A stretch of 64,000 bases of DNA from Thermoprotei archaeon (lineage in GTDB: Archaea; Thermoproteota; Thermoprotei; QMSL01), in NCBI GenBank assembly GCA_003650925.1, contig QMSP01000002.1, positions 1 to 64,000 of the forward strand. Reading direction: 5' to 3'. The position numbers and the translations under genes were made by a program. Below are positions 1 to 8,385 of the stretch, in pieces. The first letter of the stretch is position 1; each line of letters starts with the position of its first letter. Under the pieces are notes generated by a model. The model did not search any database. It saw only the letters and a program-made list of their open reading frames with translations, and was not told the DNA's origin.

Positions 1-147
1 GACTATGAACTCCCATGGCTGAAGATTACCTGCCGAGGGGGCCCATGTGGCTGCTTCAAGTATCTTAACCAGGTCCTCCTCTCTTACAGGATCAGGTCTG
101 AAGCTTCTTATACTCCTCCTAGTCCTTATAGCTTCAAACACATCCAT
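1..147 (-). CDS. Nitroreductase family protein, N-terminal 49 codons (cut by window edge)
   Basis: The reverse strand is open from an ATG at 147 to the window edge and encodes a typical nitroreductase N-terminus: an '[11 protein letters not shown]' motif (FMN phosphate contact region), then '[11 protein letters not shown]' and '[12 protein letters not shown]'. The family consists of FMN-dependent NAD(P)H oxidoreductases acting on nitro compounds, quinones or flavins. A GGAGGAG ribosome binding site lies about 6 bases before the ATG. The gene is divergent from the peptidase gene at 286, and bases 148-285 hold both promoters. The substrate cannot be told, and the C-terminus lies outside the window. 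Confidence 0.85.
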   Translation of the reverse strand, partial: MDVFEAIRTRRSIRSFRPDPVREEDLVKILEAATWAPSAGNLQPWEFIV

Positions 148-285
148 TGCTACTCCTCCATGTGATATCTGAGTTAAGCGTAGCAAATTAAATGAAACGC
201 TCAGGCTGTATAGTGAATCTCTAGCTCATGAACCATGATGTTCTGCTAAGACTTTTTAACTATTGAAGATTGATAATTTGCTGGT

Positions 286-1539
286 GTGAGCATGAATGAA
301 GGCCTTATAGAGAAGGTAAGAAAGGAAGTTAAAGCACGTGAGGAGGAGCTGATTAGTCTCTGCTCTCAGCTCATAAAGATACCAAGCGAAAATCCCCCTG
401 GTGATGTTAGTAACATAGCGTCCTTCGTAGAGGAGTTTCTTAAGGAGATAGGTATCTCCGTTGAGGTGAAGTACAAGGTAAGAGAGAAGCCCAATGTAAT
501 CGGCTATTTAGGAAGAGGAACGCCTTCTCTCATAGTATGCGGTCATGTCGACACGGTACCTGCTGGCGATAGAAGACATTGGGAAAGAGATCCATTCTCA
601 GGAGATGTGATCAATGGCTGGATCTATGGTAGAGGAGCAGCTGATATGAAGGGTGGAGTGGCATGTATCCTCCTTGCTGCCAAGATAATCTCTCAAATGG
701 AATTTGAGCCCAGGAGCAAGGTAACTATTGTACTCGTCCCTGATGAGGAGACAGGGAGTAAAGATGGTCTTCTCTGGCTTCTTGAGAATAAGCTCATAAA
801 GGGTAAGGAGTGCGCCATAGCAGAGCCCACTGGCAATGCAGCTCTTGAATCATATAGTGTTGATATAGGGGAGCGTGGTGCTGTATGGATTAGAGTCAAG
901 GTGAAGGGGAAGGCTGCGCATGGGAGCATGCCTATGTTGGGCGACAACGCTATACTCAAAGCCTACAAAGTCATAGAGAAACTCCTTGTCCTAAATGAGC
1001 TGAGATTTGAGCCACCTGCTGATGTTAAGGAGGTAGTGGAGAACATCAGGCCCATGTACTCCATCCTTGGCATAGAGCGTACGCTTGACCACCTCACGGT
1101 CAACATAGGCATCATACGAGGTGGAACCAAGGTCAACATAGTACCTGATACATGTGAACTTGAAGTTGACATAAGAGTCCCTGTTGGCACCACTGCTGAG
1201 AATACAGTGAAGGAAGTGGAGCGTGTCCTTAAAGATGTCAAAGACGTGGAATATGAAGTAATAGCCATGATAGACCCCAGCTACACAAGCCCTAGAGCTC
1301 GCGTAGTACAGGAAGCCATCAAATGGGCTAGTGAAGCTTTGAGCAAGAAAGTGGTAGGAGTAATAATGCCTGCAACGAGTGATGCTGGTCACTTCAGGAG
1401 GGCGGGTATTCCTGCTATAAACCTTGGCCCGGGCTACCATGAACATGTGCATGTATCAAACGAGAAGGTGAAGATAGAGGATTTAGTGGCTATGTGTGAG
1501 GCCTACTCACTGATGATTCTCTCCTACCTAACAGAATGA
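286..1539 (+). CDS. M20 family metallopeptidase (ArgE/DapE-like deacylase)
   Basis: This is a 417-residue zinc amidohydrolase. 'GHVDTVPAGD' (H87, D89), 'GRGAADMKGG' (bridging D120), 'PDEETGS' (catalytic E154, metal ligand E155) and 'AEPTG' (E180) give the usual co-catalytic zinc site, and a late 'GYHEHVH' supplies the last histidine. A lid/dimerisation domain with 'KAAHGSMP' lies between. The family includes acetylornithine deacetylase, succinyl-diaminopimelate desuccinylase, LysK and carboxypeptidases, and the substrate cannot be resolved here. No arginine or lysine biosynthesis gene is adjacent. The start is GTG 286 or ATG 292. A 'ctttttaac' TATA-like box near 251-259 suggests a leaderless mRNA. 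Confidence 0.9.
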   Translation: MSMNEGLIEKVRKEVKAREEELISLCSQLIKIPSENPPGDVSNIASFVEEFLKEIGISVEVKYKVREKPNVIGYLGRGTPSLIVCGHVDTVPAGDRRHWERDPFSGDVINGWIYGRGAADMKGGVACILLAAKIISQMEFEPRSKVTIVLVPDEETGSKDGLLWLLENKLIKGKECAIAEPTGNAALESYSVDIGERGAVWIRVKVKGKAAHGSMPMLGDNAILKAYKVIEKLLVLNELRFEPPADVKEVVENIRPMYSILGIERTLDHLTVNIGIIRGGTKVNIVPDTCELEVDIRVPVGTTAENTVKEVERVLKDVKDVEYEVIAMIDPSYTSPRARVVQEAIKWASEALSKKVVGVIMPATSDAGHFRRAGIPAINLGPGYHEHVHVSNEKVKIEDLVAMCEAYSLMILSYLTE

Positions 1540-2665
1540 CTAAGCTTAACATGACGCCTAAGGATGCCGTGACCACCAGACCAAGTATCAAAGAGCTTGT
1601 TACACGTACCGTCCTATGGCTACCCTCAAAGTCCAGCCAATTTTCTTCGTATAGAGTAGCATTGTGCTCCCTTAAGACATCTATGAACTCCTTACACTCT
1701 GCTATGTAGTCAGTCTCTGAGACCTTGCCTAGGAGTAGAGTACCTTTGGAGACTATGGCTGCGCCAGTTATGTGATATACACTGCCAGGCACAAAGGGCC
1801 TATAGAAGGTCATATCGACAGGTACCCAGCCGACCTCAGGTACATAGACCAGAGCCCATGCATGCCATCCTAGATTATGATCCCTTATTATGATGCATGG
1901 ATTTCTGGGAGGGACCTTAGTGACCATGACTTTGCCTAGAAGCATTACTGCTCCCAGCTCAAGATAGGCAGGGATGCCAACTATTCTACAGAGGGTTATT
2001 AGAAGCATGGCCTGCTCATCACAATCACCCTCTCTATGCTTCAATACTTCACTGGGATAGTATGGGGGGATGTGAGTACCATACCTTATATTGGCATCAA
2101 TCCATGTCACAAAGGACATTACTATGTCTATCACCCGACTCCTATCCTCTTTCAATTCCTCAGCTAAACGCCTTAGATTCCTATCGTGTACTTGCCATAG
2201 TCCGCCTCCCTTAGTATAGTTATGAAGATGTGGAGGAACTTCATTGATCTCTCCGCTCCTATGTATCAGCTCCACTGGATATGGCTTCGGATAGACCTCC
2301 TCTATGGAGACTTGATATTCAACCATGACTCTAGCTCCAGGAGCTAGATCCTTCTCATTCAGCTCATATACTATTACGGGATTTCCATCGGCATCTCTCT
2401 CTATCCAGAACCTTACAAGTGAGCCGTTGAGCTTTACCCACTCAACTTTCACTGTTTGCCAGCTGGTGTTACAGAATATTGCTAGTCTGTCGAAGGCTAC
2501 CTTGTCAAGAGGGAATGGTTGACTTCCTCTATTCACTAGAGTCATGGACGACCTGAAAGTGTACACGTTGATGGTCCTCATGCTGAGGGCCAACACCGTG
2601 GCTGTAAGCCCTAGTGAGACTATGAAGGCTGTAGCTACTATAATTAATATTATCCTCATCCTCAC
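1490..2665 (-). CDS. Membrane-anchored transglutaminase-like protein
   Basis: The 391-residue protein has an N-terminal hydrophobic segment (about residues 4-27) and another near the C-terminus (about 355-380) followed by a short basic tail, so the middle is probably extracellular. The core shows the transglutaminase triad: Cys in 'GDCDEQAMLL', His in 'GWHAWA' and Asp in 'VPVDMTF'. An N-terminal beta-sandwich-like region precedes it. Archaeal members are generally taken to be secreted peptidases or cross-linkers, and no substrate is known for this one. The 3' end overlaps the convergent M20 gene by 50 bases. Confidence 0.75.
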   Translation of the reverse strand: MRMRIILIIVATAFIVSLGLTATVLALSMRTINVYTFRSSMTLVNRGSQPFPLDKVAFDRLAIFCNTSWQTVKVEWVKLNGSLVRFWIERDADGNPVIVYELNEKDLAPGARVMVEYQVSIEEVYPKPYPVELIHRSGEINEVPPHLHNYTKGGGLWQVHDRNLRRLAEELKEDRSRVIDIVMSFVTWIDANIRYGTHIPPYYPSEVLKHREGDCDEQAMLLITLCRIVGIPAYLELGAVMLLGKVMVTKVPPRNPCIIIRDHNLGWHAWALVYVPEVGWVPVDMTFYRPFVPGSVYHITGAAIVSKGTLLLGKVSETDYIAECKEFIDVLREHNATLYEENWLDFEGSHRTVRVTSSLILGLVVTASLGVMLSLVILLGRRESSVSRPHT

Positions 2666-2726
2666 AGGTCTCCACCATCGTTTAACTTTTAGGCCACTGG
2701 GGCTATTAAGAGATCTTGGTGTTCAA

Positions 2727-3383
2727 ATGAAGGTCAAACTTCAAGTAGCCTTGGATCTGATAGACCTGAATCAAGCCTTGATAATAGGCAGAGAAGCTCT
2801 TGAAGGAGGTGCTGATATAGTAGAGGCGGGCACTCCTCTCATAAAGAAATTTGGCATGGAGGCGGTCAAGGCTTTAAGAAGCGCTTTTCCTGATGTGACC
2901 ATAGTAGCTGATATGAAGACCATGGATGCAGGCGCTCTTGAGGCTGAAATGGCCCTCATAGCAGGAGCTGATATAGTCACTGTAATGGCTCTTGCCCCTG
3001 AGGAGACTATAATTGAGGCATTAGATAAAGCCAGAGAGCTTGGGGGAAAGGTCATGGTTGACCTTATGAATGTTACTGACGTAAGGAATGTAGCTCTGAG
3101 GATGAAAGAGCTCAGAGCTGACTACTTGTGCCTCCATGTAGGGATTGATGTACAGAAAAGACGTGGGGTAAGTCCAGAACAGCTCTGCAGGGAGATATCC
3201 GAGGTCTCAAGTATTCTCCCAAACAGGGTAGCAGTAGCGGGAGGCATTAAAGCAGAGACAGCACCTAAGTATGCGAAAGCTGGGGCCTCAATCATAATAG
3301 TAGGAGGAGCAATAACGAGATCTTCTAATCCAAGAGAAGCGACTAAGAGGATAAAGGAAGCTATAAGACGAGCCTTGAGGTGA
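2727..3383 (+). CDS. hps: 3-hexulose-6-phosphate synthase (HPS)
   Basis: This 218-residue TIM-barrel protein belongs to the OMP decarboxylase superfamily. 'VADMKTMDAG' is the HPS version of the active-site motif; true orotidine-phosphate decarboxylases have DxKxxDI. 'DLIDLNQAL' and 'EAGTPLIKKFG' are also typical. In many archaea HPS runs in reverse with hexulose-phosphate isomerase, making ribulose-5-phosphate and formaldehyde from fructose-6-phosphate to supply pentoses. I place the start at ATG 2727; the open frame reaches back to 2544, but that part is antisense to the transglutaminase-like gene. A 'tttaactttta' box about 35 bases upstream fits a near-leaderless mRNA. The partner isomerase gene is not seen nearby. 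Confidence 0.85.
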   Translation: MKVKLQVALDLIDLNQALIIGREALEGGADIVEAGTPLIKKFGMEAVKALRSAFPDVTIVADMKTMDAGALEAEMALIAGADIVTVMALAPEETIIEALDKARELGGKVMVDLMNVTDVRNVALRMKELRADYLCLHVGIDVQKRRGVSPEQLCREISEVSSILPNRVAVAGGIKAETAPKYAKAGASIIIVGGAITRSSNPREATKRIKEAIRRALR

Positions 3384-3387
3384 AAGC

Positions 3388-4161
3388 GTGTACAAAGTGC
3401 TTGTAGGCTGCTGTGGATGGGCTGTCAGAGGAGGGAAATCAGCCTATTTCAGTAGATTCAAAATAGTTGAGGTTCAGGAGACCTTCTATCAGCTCCCAAG
3501 TGAGAGCACTGTGGCCAAGTGGAGGAGCATGGCACCCTCTGACTTCGTCTTCAGCATGAAGGCGTGGCAGGCTATAACTCATCCTCTATCAAGTCCCACG
3601 TGGAGGAGAGCCAGGAAAAAGCCCCCTAGGGAGAAGGCAAACCTCTATGGCTTCCTGAGGCCTACCGAAGAGAACTTCAAGGCATGGGAGGATACCATGA
3701 AGATAGCCAAGGCCATGGGTGCTAAGGTCTGTGTAGTACAGTGTCCTAGCTCCTTCAAGCCTACTGATGAGAATGTTAGAAATGCTGAAACATTCTTCTC
3801 CTCAATATCTCGTGATGGAGTGCTCATAGCGTGGGAGCCTAGAGGAGAGTGGAATGAGCATCTAGATCTGGTGAAGAGGATATGTGATAGATATGACCTC
3901 ATACACGTAACTGACCTTCTGAGAAGATATCCTGTCTCAAGTCATCACGTAGCGTATACGAGACTTCATGGCCTTGGTCCTCGAGAGGTCAATTATAGAT
4001 ACAAGTACACAGACCATGATCTGAAAATGCTTCTAGAGAGGGTGAAGAGCCTCTTAGATGAGAAGGATCAAGTGATGGTTCTCTTCAACAACATATACAT
4101 GGCCGAGGATGCACAACGTTTTCAGAATATCTTGCGAGAGGAGGGTCTATACCAGTCTTGA
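3388..4161 (+). CDS. DUF72 family TIM-barrel protein
   Basis: The 257-residue protein fits the DUF72/YecE family by its N-terminal 'GCCGWAV', 'VEVQETFYQLPS', 'FVFSMKAWQAITHP' and the late 'YRYKYTDHDL'. The family has a TIM-barrel fold of unknown biochemical function. The GTG start lies 4 bases after the hps stop, with 'ttgaggtga' acting as ribosome binding site, so the two genes are very likely cotranscribed. Bases 4162-4313 after it hold no gene that I can see. Confidence 0.85.
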   Translation: MYKVLVGCCGWAVRGGKSAYFSRFKIVEVQETFYQLPSESTVAKWRSMAPSDFVFSMKAWQAITHPLSSPTWRRARKKPPREKANLYGFLRPTEENFKAWEDTMKIAKAMGAKVCVVQCPSSFKPTDENVRNAETFFSSISRDGVLIAWEPRGEWNEHLDLVKRICDRYDLIHVTDLLRRYPVSSHHVAYTRLHGLGPREVNYRYKYTDHDLKMLLERVKSLLDEKDQVMVLFNNIYMAEDAQRFQNILREEGLYQS

Positions 4162-4313
4162 TCCCCTAGGTTGTACATGATATTTTTACCTCACGCAACA
4201 TCTCATAGGCTCCTCGGGGTAGTTCGATTCTTGTCTTTAGAACAGCTGGTTATTGAAACGAGACAAAGAGGCCTTGCTGTATAGTAAGACGTAAGGCTTA
4301 TGAGTCACCTCAG

Positions 4314-5495
4314 ATGCCCTTTGCTAAGCGGTGCATCCGCATGAGACGAAATAAGAGCAATATACTGAAGCTGACTATCTTTAATCTACTCAATGGAGCA
4401 TCGTGGCAGGCTATGATCCCATACATCCCTGTAATGGCTACTGAGAGGTTTAAGGCCAGCGGTTCTGACATAGGTATTCTGAATGCAGTCAATGGTCTTG
4501 TCTCCACAGTGGCTAATCCCCTGTGGGGCTTTGTCAGTCATCGAACCAAGAGGATCATGCTCCTCTTCGCGTTAAGTCAAATAGCCGTGGCCTTCTCATG
4601 GTTGGCCATGTCCTTGAGCACTAATATGCCTCAGCTATTTGTAGTGCAGGGAATGCAATCCTTTGTAGCAGCTCTAGGCAGTGTTTGTTCTCTGGTGGTG
4701 CTAAGTCTGGTCACGGAAGTCACTACGAGAGGCTCTGTAAATGCAGTTCTATTCACGGCTTGGGGAATAGGTGGATTCATAGCAGCTCCTTTATCAGGAT
4801 GGCTTATCGATCTATTTGGTTATGAGGCCTCTGGTATTCTTGCATCGATTCTAGGAGCGATTAGCACCTTGCCCTTACTTACTCTTAAGGTTGATGTCAA
4901 GTCGATAAGCCATGTACATAGAAGCTTTGACTTTGTGAACAGAGACTATGTACAGTTCCTGATAGCCATAGGGACTTGGACGTTTCTATGGTCCATGGCT
5001 TGGCCTCTCTTCCCCCTTAGTCAAGTGAGGATCTTCAATCTGTCTAAGTCAACCATTGGATATCTAGTAATGGTTGGGGGCTTGGTCGGCATACTATCAC
5101 GTATACCTCTTGGAAGGCTGTGTGACAGGCTAGGAAGGAGGCCTATCCTATTGATATCTCCCATTCTATTATCTGCTCTCCCGCTAGGCTACGCCTTAGC
5201 CCCCACTGTAGAATGGCTATTTATCGCTACAGTCATAACCAATGTAGGCTTCTCAGCCTATCTAGTCTCATCCAATACCTATCTACTTGATGTAACTGAG
5301 GGCGAGGAACGTCTGGCGTATAGCATGGCCATGTACAATATAGTCGTTGGAATAACTTCATCCATTGGCCCTCTTGCTGGAGGAGTGCTATCTGATTATT
5401 TAGGCCTTGAGCAGGCCCTTCTCCTGGCTGCTTTTGCTCGTGCACTTGGCTCTTTGATCTTTATGATACTTCCTGAGACTTTGCGGAGAGCTTAA
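4314..5495 (+). CDS. Major facilitator superfamily transporter
   Basis: The 393-residue protein is hydrophobic throughout, with about 12 predicted membrane helices in two halves. MFS signature loops are visible: 'GFVSHRTKR' after helix 2 and 'GRLCDRLGRRP' at the matching place in the second half. The substrate cannot be inferred. The protein may start at ATG 4314 or at the in-frame ATG 4341; the latter begins a more usual short cytoplasmic tail. It is followed after 25 bases by the PGI/PMI gene on the same strand. Confidence 0.85.
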   Translation: MPFAKRCIRMRRNKSNILKLTIFNLLNGASWQAMIPYIPVMATERFKASGSDIGILNAVNGLVSTVANPLWGFVSHRTKRIMLLFALSQIAVAFSWLAMSLSTNMPQLFVVQGMQSFVAALGSVCSLVVLSLVTEVTTRGSVNAVLFTAWGIGGFIAAPLSGWLIDLFGYEASGILASILGAISTLPLLTLKVDVKSISHVHRSFDFVNRDYVQFLIAIGTWTFLWSMAWPLFPLSQVRIFNLSKSTIGYLVMVGGLVGILSRIPLGRLCDRLGRRPILLISPILLSALPLGYALAPTVEWLFIATVITNVGFSAYLVSSNTYLLDVTEGEERLAYSMAMYNIVVGITSSIGPLAGGVLSDYLGLEQALLLAAFARALGSLIFMILPETLRRA

Positions 5496-5520
5496 AGCCT
5501 AATTCAATCACTCTCATACC

Positions 5521-6672
5521 TTGGTGTTAACCTTGGCTGATCTGGATAGAATCGAGACATATAAGGATGTAGATAGAAATGACATGCTCAGCAAAATTAT
5601 ACGTCTTCCTGAAGACTTCCTTGAAGCCTATGACATGGCGCTCAAAGTGGAAGTGCCTAAGAGCATTCAAGTTGGAAGCAAGCGCATAAAATACGAGACT
5701 CCGGACAAGGTCGTGATATGTGGGATGGGAGGATCTGCCATAGGAGGAGATATTCTCAGGGCTTGGCTACGCGATAGAATTAAAATCCCTTTAGAAGTTG
5801 TGAGAAGCTATCACCTACCAGCCTACGTAGACGAGAAAACATTAGTCATGGCCGTCAGCTACTCAGGGGAGACTGAGGAGACCATAAGCTGCTTCGTTGA
5901 AGCTCTTAAGAGGGGCTCCATGGTAATAGCTGTAACCTCAGGAGGGCTACTTGGCTATATGGCCTCTGAGGCAGGCATACCTTTGTTCAAAGCTCCCTCT
6001 GGAAGACCACCCCGAACAGCCCTTGCATACTTGTTCACACCTCTTGCCATAGCCCTATCCAAGCTTGGAATCGAAGTCGATCTAGAGGATGAGCTGAATG
6101 AAGCTGTGAAAAATATGATAAGGCTGAGAGAGGAGATCTCTCCTAAGGTCCCCTTGGAGCTCAATATAGCTAAAAAGCTTGCACTTGAGATCAGCGGCCT
6201 TATACCTGTCATATACGCGTCGACGGAGTACTATCCCATAGCCTTTCGCTTCAAGACGCAGTTGAATGAAAATAGCAAGTATCCTGCCAAGTGTGATGAG
6301 CTACCTGAGCTCAACCACAATGACATCGTAGGATGGGACGCTCCCATGGAGCTTACCAAGAAATTCCTCGTTATCATGCTCATGGGAGGCGATGAGCCTA
6401 TGCCTATTAAGAGGAGGATAGAGGTCACCAAGGACATAGTCAGGAGAAAGGCTCACCGCGTAGTAGTGCTTGAAGGTCGTGGCCTGTCTAGACTATCTAG
6501 GATGCTATCGCTGCTGTATGTTGGCGATTTCACTTCCTACTATCTAGCCTTGTTGAGAGGCGTTGATCCAAGCCCTACCCCGGCCATAGATCTTTTGAAG
6601 AGTGAGCTTGACAAGAGAATGGCTCTGAAGAGGGAGCTTAGAGAGGAGTTCAAGAAGCTATTGGGCGAGTAG
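5521..6672 (+). CDS. Bifunctional phosphoglucose/phosphomannose isomerase
   Basis: The 383-residue protein is of the SIS-domain type used for both glucose-6-phosphate and mannose-6-phosphate isomerisation in crenarchaea and some other archaea. 'CGMGGSAIGGDI' and 'AVSYSGETEET' are the sugar-phosphate-binding loops of the first SIS domain. 'CDELPELNHNDIVGW' carries the catalytic Glu and His expected for PGI/PMI. The start is TTG 5521 or GTG 5524. The gene feeds gluconeogenesis and mannose activation, consistent with the sugar mutase and nucleotidyltransferases elsewhere in the window. Its end overlaps the next, convergent gene by 15 bases. Confidence 0.9.
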   Translation: MVLTLADLDRIETYKDVDRNDMLSKIIRLPEDFLEAYDMALKVEVPKSIQVGSKRIKYETPDKVVICGMGGSAIGGDILRAWLRDRIKIPLEVVRSYHLPAYVDEKTLVMAVSYSGETEETISCFVEALKRGSMVIAVTSGGLLGYMASEAGIPLFKAPSGRPPRTALAYLFTPLAIALSKLGIEVDLEDELNEAVKNMIRLREEISPKVPLELNIAKKLALEISGLIPVIYASTEYYPIAFRFKTQLNENSKYPAKCDELPELNHNDIVGWDAPMELTKKFLVIMLMGGDEPMPIKRRIEVTKDIVRRKAHRVVVLEGRGLSRLSRMLSLLYVGDFTSYYLALLRGVDPSPTPAIDLLKSELDKRMALKRELREEFKKLLGE

Positions 6673-7188
6673 CTTCCTCACCTCTTCAATAGCCTTCCTT
6701 AACTCACTCATCACTTGCTCCAATGTGGTCTTCTCCATTCTCAGTCTATCGATCTTCTTGAGGTAGTCCCCAAGACCTTTAAGTCCCTCTACTGGATGTG
6801 TGAGCATATCTTCCAGCTCAGCGTTAATCCTTTTAATACTCTCCTCTAGCAGGTTTTCCTGCCTAATAGCCTCTTCCAGTTCATTGTTGATAAGAGCTTT
6901 TATTTCATCAAGTCTATCGGAGGGCACATATTCTAAGAGATTTGCTAGAGTCTTGAGCCTAATGGGCATGAGGTATAGGTGAAGGCTTCCTCCACAGTGT
7001 ATGCAGAAGTTGGCTAAATAGGTCATTCTGCCACACTTAGGGCATCTTACGTAGTGCTCACCAAGCACGAGTGAATTTCCGCATACTGGACATCTATCTG
7101 AGGGTGGGATCTCCACCCCACAGAAGGGACATCTTATTCTGATCTCGCTCCTCTTCAATGACCATCCCTCTTCTAGGCTCAATACCAA
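6658..7188 (-). CDS. Double zinc-ribbon protein with C-terminal coiled coil
   Basis: The 176-residue protein opens with CxxC pairs forming two zinc ribbons ('CPFCGVEIP', 'CPVCGNSL', 'CPKCGRM', 'CIHCGGSL'). A charged helical region from about residue 80 onward looks like a coiled coil. I do not recognise a named family; it could be a scaffold or nucleic-acid-binding protein. The listed start is TTG 7188. A TATA-like 'attaatattta' at about 7198-7208 would give an mRNA beginning near 7180, so TTG 7182 or TTG 7158 (the latter behind GAGGGATGG) are real alternatives. Confidence 0.65.
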   Translation of the reverse strand: MVLSLEEGWSLKRSEIRIRCPFCGVEIPPSDRCPVCGNSLVLGEHYVRCPKCGRMTYLANFCIHCGGSLHLYLMPIRLKTLANLLEYVPSDRLDEIKALINNELEEAIRQENLLEESIKRINAELEDMLTHPVEGLKGLGDYLKKIDRLRMEKTTLEQVMSELRKAIEEVRKLLAQ

Positions 7189-7237
7189 GTACCAGAACTT
7201 AAATATTAATCCTTATCTTATTATTGGGGCCTCGGCT

Positions 7238-8383
7238 ATGCTCAGTGTATATCAGATGTTAATGATCATTCTGATGTTGTGGTTTATAGCCTATTTATTG
7301 GCCCAACGAGCTCCATGGCTGAGGGCAAGAGGTATTGAGATAAATCTTCTGTATGCACTTATCAAGACGAGAAGGTTAAATCCTTGGCTTGACAAGATTG
7401 CCTCCAAAGGGACACGTTGGTGGAGGCTCTTCTTTGACTTAAGTATTATCCTTGGATTTGTACAGCTTGCCTTTGGCTATTTCTGGTTCGTGAACAATCT
7501 GATGGCTTACTTCAGGAGGCCAGAGGCTGCTGCTCCAGTATATCCCATAGTCCCTGGTCTTACAGTATCATTAGAAAGCTTCGTGAAGTACATGCTTCCT
7601 GCCATAGTCCTAGTCCTAGTTACTCATGAGTTCGCCCATGGAATCTCAGCTAGAATTGAGGGTATAAGAGTTAGAAGCGTGGGCCTTGCACTCTTCTTCA
7701 TAATTCCAGGGGCCTTTGTTGAACCTGATGAGGATGATGTTGAGGCAGCTACGCTAAGGTCTAAGCTCAGGTTCTTCTCAGCAGGCTCTGCAGTGAACAT
7801 AATCCTAGCTTTTCTAGCTCTACTCCTTATAATGGCATTATTCACACAAACTCCAAGTGGAGTACTGGTTGTGAACACTCTTGAGGGATATCCAGCTCAT
7901 GGAGTTATAGAACCATACTCTGTGATAATAGAGATGAATGGTACTAGAATAAGCTCCATTAAGGACCTCTCAATATTCATGAAGAGGACCTCGCCAGGCA
8001 ACATAATAATACTCAAGGTCGTAGACCCTCGTGGAGTTATCAAGGAGCTACCTCTAAGGCTTGCTGAAAACCCATGGAATAAGAGTATTGGTTTCATGGG
8101 AGTCTCGATCTCAGATTATGTGCCATCAAGACTGCCCATCTCCCCGCTTGCTTCAGTTGAGCTCATGACGCATCTTCTGTGGCTTCACATGCTCTCCTTG
8201 GGAGTAGCCATCGTGAATATGATGCCCATATATCCCTTCGATGGAGCTCGTTTCGTCTTTGCTCTCATCGATAAAGTAAGGGGTATTGGTGAGAAGACGA
8301 AATTGGGCTTGAAGGCCCTGATGATGAGTTCTGCACTATTGCTATTAGTGCTGAATATGATATTGACGTTTGCTAGGATGTGA
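7238..8383 (+). CDS. Site-2 protease family intramembrane metalloprotease (M50) with PDZ domain
   Basis: The 381-residue membrane protein carries the zinc motif 'HEFAHG' in a membrane segment (about residue 131) and a second motif 'NMMPIYPFDGARF' supplying the third ligand Asp near the C-terminus. A PDZ-like domain of roughly 80 residues lies between them. Several further hydrophobic helices are visible. Such proteases cleave membrane-bound substrates, often anti-sigma factors or membrane-tethered transcription factors in bacteria; archaeal targets are mostly unknown. The window also encodes two membrane-tethered winged-helix regulators (38889, 42992), but no link is shown. Confidence 0.9.
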   Translation: MLSVYQMLMIILMLWFIAYLLAQRAPWLRARGIEINLLYALIKTRRLNPWLDKIASKGTRWWRLFFDLSIILGFVQLAFGYFWFVNNLMAYFRRPEAAAPVYPIVPGLTVSLESFVKYMLPAIVLVLVTHEFAHGISARIEGIRVRSVGLALFFIIPGAFVEPDEDDVEAATLRSKLRFFSAGSAVNIILAFLALLLIMALFTQTPSGVLVVNTLEGYPAHGVIEPYSVIIEMNGTRISSIKDLSIFMKRTSPGNIIILKVVDPRGVIKELPLRLAENPWNKSIGFMGVSISDYVPSRLPISPLASVELMTHLLWLHMLSLGVAIVNMMPIYPFDGARFVFALIDKVRGIGEKTKLGLKALMMSSALLLLVLNMILTFARM

Positions 8384-8385
8384 TG

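Noticed and set aside
991-1452. Long minus-strand frame inside the M20 gene
   Set aside because: It has no motifs or promoter, and its composition is that of a complementary shadow of a conserved gene.
2544-2726. N-terminal extension of the hps frame
   Set aside because: It is antisense to the start of the transglutaminase-like gene, lacks family similarity, and a TATA box precedes ATG 2727.
4225-4275. TTGTCT ... AGACAA inverted repeat and TTCGATTC as a tRNA-like element
   Set aside because: The loop is long, there is no acceptor or anticodon stem, and it does not fold as a tRNA.
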